DNA of 64,000 nucleotides, taken from the NCBI GenBank assembly GCA_900660155.1, contig CABFPE010000175.1:18238-82237 (forward strand). Direction: 5' to 3'. The notes beneath the pieces are model-generated. The model was not told the DNA's origin, searched no databases, and saw only the letters and a program-made list of their open reading frames with translations. Position 1 is the first letter of the stretch. Every line of letters begins with the position of its first letter. Of the stretch, positions 57,930 through 64,000 are shown one piece after another. The translations under genes were made by a program, and so were the position numbers. The DNA comes from Hofstenia miamia (lineage: Eukaryota; Xenacoelomorpha; Acoela; Hofsteniidae).

Positions 57930-59845
57930 TTTCAGGTAATTCATTTATTCGACTTTCGCCTTTTTAATGGAAATTTAAGTGACATACAGATCAGATGTCA
58001 ACACTTAAATTGCGATCTAAATTTTATAATATTATATGATAACAATAACAAATATGCCAAAACGGAAATAATTTGGACATTTGAAAATATAGCAGGAGTT
58101 TAGAAATTTCACTTGTGTATGGGTGTGATATTTCCTCTTTATATCACACTAATCACATCCATTGCGTATGAGTATGCTAAACACAGAGGGTGCATAGATC
58201 TCTCAAAGGCTACACCTGATCTCAGCAGGTCGTGGTGGAAATGCATTCTTAATGAACAAATTTCTTCGAAATCAGCTCTCAGAAGCAATGTAACGAACTG
58301 GCTCTACAATGAAATGTGCCTATAATGAACATTTTTTAGAAATAATGTACATAGCTGGCCAAAAGTAACCCACAATATAAATGAGCTGTAATTTCAGTAT
58401 TATTCAACATTTTGCATAAAATAGATTATAAAGGTCACTAGCATGCTTCAAGATTTTTAGAATAATAGCAGAAAGTAATACAATCATATTTATTCCAAAA
58501 CTATATGTATAAATTCTGCTCAATAGTTATAAACGATTAAGATAATTAGATGAGGATTACAACAGATTTACTGATAGCTATAAAATAAATAAATTTTGGA
58601 TTGAAATGTTCATAATCAGTGCACATTTGGGGATTTTTTTGGCAAAGAGGTTATGAAGTGTCCTCATGCATCCCCAAGACTGTAATATATTACTACGCTC
58701 ATTTGTAGAATGCATTAAGTTGAATGACTCTAAGAATACTTGAAAAATATCATCGCATTCTTTGGTACCATCTTAAAACTACTGGAACTATCATCGTTAT
58801 CAGAACCATAGCAAATGAAAACAAGCAGCACTGTCACATTTACAATGAGTATTAAACTTTATTTTTGGGAAATCCTAAAAATGGTCGATGTTTTGATGCT
58901 CACAAATTAATGATTATGGTTTTTTGTTGAGTAAATAAAAATAAAAAAAATTGAAGATTATTCTTTTTTGAATTATCTACTTATATTTGTTGACACTTTT
59001 TTCCAATGCCAAGGCTGGAGGTAACCCTTAGATTTTGGTCCATTCAGAAGCAGAAGTAGTATGGAAGAACAACAAAATTATTACTAGCCTGCAGTAGTTT
59101 GTTGAATAAAAGATCCAGAATAAACAGTTATTATAAATGGAAAATTATTAATATAATTTTGCGAAATTACTAAATATTTATGGGCCGCACTTCAGGCAGG
59201 AGTTCATTTATTTTTGGCCCCTCACAGCCAGCACGAATATTTTTATTCAGTCCAATTCAGGCTGTGGCTCATGCGGGTAGGGTAGACATGTATTCTAGGC
59301 AGGATTCCAGGCCCTTTTCAACCTTGGTCATACCTGCGAAAATAGCGTATTACACAATGAGTCACTTGTGATAGCCAAGATTGCTGAGCATTGGGATGTT
59401 GATGGTCCGCCTTCAAAAGGAATTAGCAATGTGGAATATCAGCGTTGAAATTTCCCCTGGCCATGTGAAGAAACTCTTTTGTGCATTTGGGCCGTAGCAT
59501 TATTCAATAATATCTGTGGAGTCCTAAAATTACCCCAAAAATGTGTCCACGTAGTAAAAAAATTAACAAGTTCTAACTGTTAAATGTAGACAAGTGACCT
59601 GAATTATTGTGTGCCCGTGCTCTCACAACCCGTTTCATAAGAAGAAAATGTAGATATTTATATTGATTTTCATTATATATTCAAATATGAATTTGTAGTT
59701 TTTCAAATTTATTTTTTGTAGGTTAACAAAAAGTTAATATTTAGAATATGTTATGTTAAGTTCTAACATGTTTTAGCTTAATATTTTGTTTACCTAATAA
59801 TAACATAATAACACGTGTAGAAAGCATTTTCTGTGGATAATTGTC
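57930..59845. other. Intergenic sequence
   Basis: A 70-residue open frame (58113-58325) reads DLSKATPDLSRSWWKC without a family match. GGTGGAAATGCATTCT here (58230-58245) recurs at 61245-61260 as GGGTGGAAATGCATTCTGC, hinting at a shared repeat. Otherwise nothing was seen. Confidence 0.4.
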
Positions 59846-59848
59846 TAA

Positions 59849-60828
59849 GGCCCGTCGCACACTGCCGTTACGGTAACCGTAACTTAAGCCTTAACGGCAG
59901 TGTGCGACGGTATTTCTTAAGTTACGGTTAAAATTGAGGTGTACGTTCTCGTTAAGTTAAGGTTTGTAAACAATCTCATAATTGCAAAAACACAATGCCT
60001 GCCTATTTTGTAGGAATAAATATTTTAATTCACTAGTGAACTGGTACCGTTTTGTTTACATATTTTTATAAATTGCAATTGTGTACACAACTGCATATTC
60101 AAAAATAAAAAAAATAAATCTTGTTCAATAGGATAACAATATTGTTTTAATGGATTAGTAAGCTGTTTTTCAATATTTCATAAAATGGAACGCAAATTTC
60201 AAGCAGCTGCAATATTAAGCCAAGCTAGTTTCACCATGTTTGCAATAATGCTCACTGAAGAAGAAACTGAAATAACTCGGAAACGTTGGATAAATCCATA
60301 TTTGGCCTTAAGAGAGGAAGAAGAACCTACTTTTAGACTTTTAAAACAATTTGATCCTACAGGTTTTAGGAATTTTTAGCGTATTTCCCCAGTGGAATTT
60401 GAACATCTTTATAGAATTATTCAGCCACTGATTTCAAAAAGGTTGACAAACTTTCGTAAACCTATTGAACTAGATATGCGCCTGGCAATTACTTTAAAAT
60501 ATCTTGCAACAGGTGAGACTCAAAATAATTACACGGTATTAAATGTAAATAATATTTCAATTGATTTTCACCACACCAAAGAAATAATAATTATATTAAA
60601 TGGTGTATAGATAATCTAGTCATAGGNGTTCGCGTTGCGGTTAGCCGTAACTTAAGAAATTCCGTCGCACACTGCCGTTAAGGCTTAAGTTACGGTTACC
60701 TTAACGGCAGTGTGCGATGGGATTATCTGAACCTTAACTTAGCAATTAACTTAACTTAACGGCAGTGTGCGATGGGATTATCTGAACCTTAACTTAGCAA
60801 TTAACTTAACGGCAGTGTGCGACGGGGG
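59849..60828 (+). mobile_element. PIF/Harbinger element, internally incomplete
   Basis: Ends GGCCCGTCGCACACTGCCGT and ACGGCAGTGTGCGACGGGGG are inverted repeats, flanked by the 3-bp target TAA on both sides (59846-59848 and 60829-60831), as Harbinger requires (TWA). Subterminal copies of AACGGCAGTGTGCGAYGG are repeated several times. A transposase start lies at 60185: TRKRWINPYLALREEEEPTF, RLLKQFDPTGFRNF, a TAG, then FEHLYRIIQPLISKRLTNFR and MRLAITLKYLATGET. This is the N-terminal region of the Harbinger nuclease; the DDE core is missing. A single N at 60627 sits between the truncated gene and the right arm, so the missing part may be an assembly loss. Confidence 0.9.
60703..60828. repeat. Subterminal tandem repeat of the Harbinger element
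   Basis: Units starting AACGGCAGTGTGCGA at 60703, 60758 and 60808 (spacing 55 and 50 bp) repeat GGGATTATCTGAACCTTAAC and TTAGCAATTAAC. They may be transposase binding sites. Confidence 0.8.
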
Positions 60829-60929
60829 TAAGATTATTGGAAAACATTATATGATGCATTGCTTTAATCTTAGATATATTCAAGCTCAGCGTCTCCAGGC
60901 AATGAAGTAAATGTTTTCCGTAACTATGC

Positions 60930-61530
60930 CAGGACCACAAAATCGAGATAGCAAAGAGATTTGTGTAATTTCATTGATATTTTGAAGATGGCTGATCCAA
61001 ATGTTTTTTTCTAGGGTTTACAATGTCTATGACATATTGGTTACTATCCCTATGACATACTGAGCTTTTGAGCGAACGCCTTCAAGTGTTACACATGTTA
61101 AAGCAAGTGTGATAATCATCAACTCTTTTCTTTTGAAATAATGCTATTGACAAATTAATTTGGTTCATTTATATTTGGCTAGCCCCAAAGCCAGATTGAA
61201 TGTTATTCTTCAGTCTCATCCAGAGAGTGGTTCATTCGTTTCGGGTGGAAATGCATTCTGCAAAGAGAATTGTATAATTTAATTGATATTTTGTAGATGC
61301 TGATCCAGATGTTTTTCTTAATCTTTACAATGTCTATTTCATATTGGTTACTATACCTGATCTGTTGAGCGAACGCTTTCATGTGTTAAGCATGTTAAAA
61401 CACGTGTTAGATTTCAAATGGCAATAAAAAACTAATTTTTTAATCATAATTTCTATAGAGAGAAAAATTTTACTATTATTGTTAATTTATTAATTTTTTC
61501 CTTTTGAAATAAAGCGATTGACAAATTAAT
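60930..61530. repeat. Imperfect tandem duplication, ~300-bp unit
   Basis: Shared blocks in the same order: GCAAAGAGA.TTGT.TAATTT near 60949 and 61259; GCTGATCCARATGTTTTT; TGAGCGAACGCYTTCA; TTTTGAAATAA.GC.ATTGAC followed by AAATTAATTTGGTT. No coding interpretation holds in both units. Confidence 0.7.
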
Positions 61531-61799
61531 TTGGTTTGATATGTTGAATATTAATTAATAATTTAGTTCTGATATCGACATCCACATTGTTAAAAAAATC
61601 TTTAGAAATCCGAGCAGCGACTATTTGTCATCAACACATTAGTCGGTTTTGTCAACCTTTTATTTTTAGGTACCTGCCTGATTAATCCATTAAAATATTT
61701 ATACATTATTTGTTTTAGGAAAAGCTAAATTGAACTATTTAAAAGACCTATAAAGTGATTATGTAAATTATGCCAGCTATTATTTGCTAAGAAAGTAGC
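61531..61799. other. AT-rich spacer
   Basis: Nothing recognised. Confidence 0.4.
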
Positions 61800-62555
61800 A
61801 CCGGTGCAGTACCGCAACACTAACGCAAAAAATCACGCAATACGAAAGTACACAAGTCGACATTGCGATGCTCCATGTCGATCAAATCGATATTCTCAAA
61901 TTCAACACCAACACATTCGAATCCACTCTAAGTTACAAATCATCATAGCAGAAGACAGAAGAAAGTTCTCACCGCATCACATTTACCAGTTCGAAATGTA
62001 TAGTCTGTGCTGATCATAACCTATCAAATCAAAAGACTGCAATTGAGCACTGCAATAATCATTCTCTCCTTTCGCAAAGCACAACCAATTCTGTTTTTCT
62101 TGGTAATGATGGCATTCACCTGTTTCCCAAAAGTCTGTCAGTCGTCATCTGCAATCTAAAGAACCCCCTTAGCACTCCCATCAACTCGCATAATCATATA
62201 GCTCCTCGCGTGAACTTGCAATTTCCTATGCTAAACATTTATCAACATCACATGCCGAGCTCTACTGCCAACACCCTAGCGCGGGACGTAGAATTAAATC
62301 CTGTCCCAATTTTAGATGAATGTAATCATGAAGATTTAGCAAATAGTTATAAAGACAATTCTAAATATATTTATTTAAACGCAAGATGCATGAATTCAAA
62401 TATAAATAATTTTCTTAAAATTCCAACTCAATTTGGATTAGGCTCAATTTTTGCTATTGATTGTCTGAGAAACATGGCTAAACAATGATATCAATCCAAA
62501 TTTAGTCAATCGAGAGCTAGGAAATTTTAATGTTCTGTTGAAATAGGGTCTCGTA
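61800..62555 (+). mobile_element. CR1-like LINE 5' part with degenerate 2A motif
   Basis: The open frame 62210-62488 reads ANTLARDVELNPVPIL, then YIYLNARCMNSNINNFLK, and after a frame change LSETWLNNDINPNLVNRELG (62463-62530). CR1-like LINEs of marine invertebrates carry a 2A sequence (D-V-E-x-N-P-G-P) before an endonuclease beginning with a LNARSL-type motif and continuing with LTETWL. Here the key Gly is Val, so ribosome skipping would fail. The reverse transcriptase is absent, and the rest of the endonuclease is lost after about 62555. Confidence 0.7.
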
Positions 62556-62608
62556 TTACCATAGACTCCTATTTAGAAGTCTCCTATTTAGAAGTCTATG
62601 GTATTACG
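62552..62608. repeat. Hairpin with two 15-bp direct repeats in the loop
   Basis: CGTATTACCATAGACT (62552-62567) is inversely matched by AGTCTATGGTATTACG (62593-62608), 15 of 16 bases. Two exact copies of CTCCTATTTAGAAGT lie at 62566-62580 and 62581-62595. Confidence 0.85.
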
Positions 62609-63441
62609 TATACATATTATTAATTGGATGCCCGATACAAAAAGTTATCCAACCTCATTACATTGTTGCTAATAGCATTTTTGCAGCATAATTTTGTATT
62701 ATTTTAGTTCACCACTGCGTTCTTTGAAAAGCCAATGATCATGTCTAAAGAAATTCCTAGATTGGCAAATTCGGTGAATTTTCTCGAAGAATATGCACTC
62801 GATGTTTAGGTTGTATGTATGAGAAGTGATAATAGGGATGATATATGCAGCTCTAACAATCCATTTTCTAAAATTTCGGGAATAAATGGTGACTTCCATT
62901 ACTCACTAGTTGGCCAATTTAAAAGGGTCAACCTACCTGACGAAAATCTTGACCGACACAACCAATACAGGGATCTGGTTGAACCGTTTCCATTCTGGGA
63001 CCTATGTACACAGAATCTCATATGCTATTGTCTTCCTTGTCATCCATAAAATAATGAGAGCAAAGTTGCCAGTGTGATAACTTAAGGTAAACACTGAAAG
63101 TACTTTGAGTTTGCGGCTAAAAAAGCACATCAAATATGTTATTACGTTACAATTATACGTATGTGATAATGACATATATAGCATGAAATATATAGATGAA
63201 ATGTAGGCGTGTGCAGATAACTAAAGCTCAAAACATCTAAATCTCACATATCGTCATAATGGGCTAAATTTTCCTTTTATTACATTGAAGATCCGAATCA
63301 TTGTTTTACATATCAGTAATTCTAATTAGATTTATTTCACGTTCACAACAAAATCTTTCTTATTTCAGGTTTTAAATTTTTTGAATCAACACGACTTAAA
63401 AATTTCGACAGTTGAAACCAAAACCTCATATTTATATATAT
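62609..63441. other. Intergenic sequence
   Basis: Short overlapping open frames on both strands (62699-63184) without family motifs. A GINGDFHYS stretch (62878 on) only loosely recalls a LINE endonuclease block. Confidence 0.35.
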
Positions 63442-63804
63442 TTAAGAAACCAAATTCAAGTGATATAAACGTGAACCAATATACCATACTGTATTATCAA
63501 ATGCAATTATATACATACATTTATATATTAAGATCAGCCTTTAGTTCTGAATATTAAGGTCAATAAAAAATTGGCCTGGCAAAGTTCCAGGTAAATATTA
63601 CCCCAATATTTTTGCTTTTCATTTCAATAACCATAATTTCATGTAAATAATAAATAGGAAATTGAGCTTATCAAATAAATAAATTCTTATATTTTTTAGG
63701 AATACCATTTTTAACAAAATTAACTTTATTTCAAGTTCACAAGTTGTGATTTTAGTGGTAGTGTAACATTCCGCTGATCAAAAATTGCAAATATTTCCAG
63801 CTTT
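63442..63804. repeat. Second copy of the Ikaros-upstream segment
   Basis: Homologous to 53465-53806 in the same orientation. The last ~90 bp are nearly identical (GTAACATTCCGCTGATC versus GTAATATTCCGCTGATC). Confidence 0.88.
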
Positions 63805-63807
63805 GAC

Positions 63808-64000
63808 TTACCCCCGTCGCACACTGCCATTAAGTTAAGTTAATTGCTAAGTTAAGGTTCAGATAATCCCATCGCACACTGCCGTTAAGGTAACCGTAAC
63901 TTAAGCATTAACGGCAGTGTGCGACGGAATTTCTTAAGTTACGGCTAACCGCAACGCGAACCGTAACGTTTTTTCTAGAGTTAAGTTAAGTTTACCTTAA
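63808..64000. mobile_element. PIF/Harbinger element, left arm, runs off the window
   Basis: Starts CCCCCGTCGCACACTGCC after TTA. Its sequence is the inverse complement of 60628-60828, through AACCGCAACGCGAACCGTAA. Only one end is inside the window. Confidence 0.88.

Noticed and set aside
1-64000. CRISPR arrays, bacterial operons, tRNA or rRNA genes
   Set aside because: None seen. The sequence is eukaryotic and no cloverleaf or rRNA core was recognised by eye.

Overview
The window is AT-rich, intron-containing and dense with transposons. It reads as a draft-assembly piece of an invertebrate animal genome. Evidence for this: host exons bounded by GT/AG splice sites, Penelope-like, LINE, piggyBac, hAT, Tc1/mariner and PIF/Harbinger elements, runs of N, and six isolated single Ns that mark assembly joins. 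An Ikaros-type zinc-finger locus hints at an invertebrate chordate such as a tunicate. That is inference only.

Three host loci can be supported. (1) An equilibrative nucleoside transporter (SLC29/ENT type) lies on the minus strand at 12.2-18.0 kb. Five consecutive phase-compatible exons give 427 residues, lacking only the extreme N-terminus. (2) A complete six-exon multi-pass membrane protein gene (394 residues) lies on the minus strand at 34.6-44.3 kb. It resembles an uncharacterised TspO-like invertebrate family. Four of its five introns hold transposon remnants. (3) An Ikaros-like C2H2 zinc-finger locus lies on the plus strand at 53.8-56.5 kb. It carries several disabling changes and an internal tandem duplication. 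Its upstream region recurs at 63.44-63.80 kb, so a second paralogue probably starts just beyond the window.

Layout: 0.35-4.2 kb, decayed Gypsy-type LTR fossil followed by a LINE piece; 6.8-8.2 kb, Penelope-like element 1; 9.7-10.7 kb, L1-like LINE (minus); 12.2-18 kb, transporter gene with MITEs in its introns; 19.1-20.3 kb, ZMYM1-type hAT transposase remnant; 20.5-22.7 kb, piggyBac with a nested hAT MITE, partly repeated to 23.7 kb across a single N; 24.1-31.5 kb, hAT MITEs, a small LTR-type fragment, assembly duplications and a Tc1 piece; 34.6-44.3 kb, membrane-protein gene with Penelope and piggyBac insertions; 44.7-51.2 kb, LINE, Penelope-like element 3, an orphan 126-codon ORF, another LINE and two Tc1 pieces; 52.5-53.2 kb, MITEs; 53.5-56.5 kb, Ikaros-like locus; 56.6-57.9 kb, near full-length Tc1/mariner; 59.8-60.8 kb, PIF/Harbinger; 61.8-62.6 kb, CR1-like LINE with a degenerate 2A motif; 63.8 kb to the end, arm of a second Harbinger element.

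The genes do not form one pathway. The strongest signals are the exact target-site duplications around many elements, hammerhead-like terminal motifs in the Penelope elements, the filled/empty Harbinger site between the two Ikaros-upstream copies, and the single-N assembly artefacts. All calls come from reading translations and repeats by eye; no database search was run.
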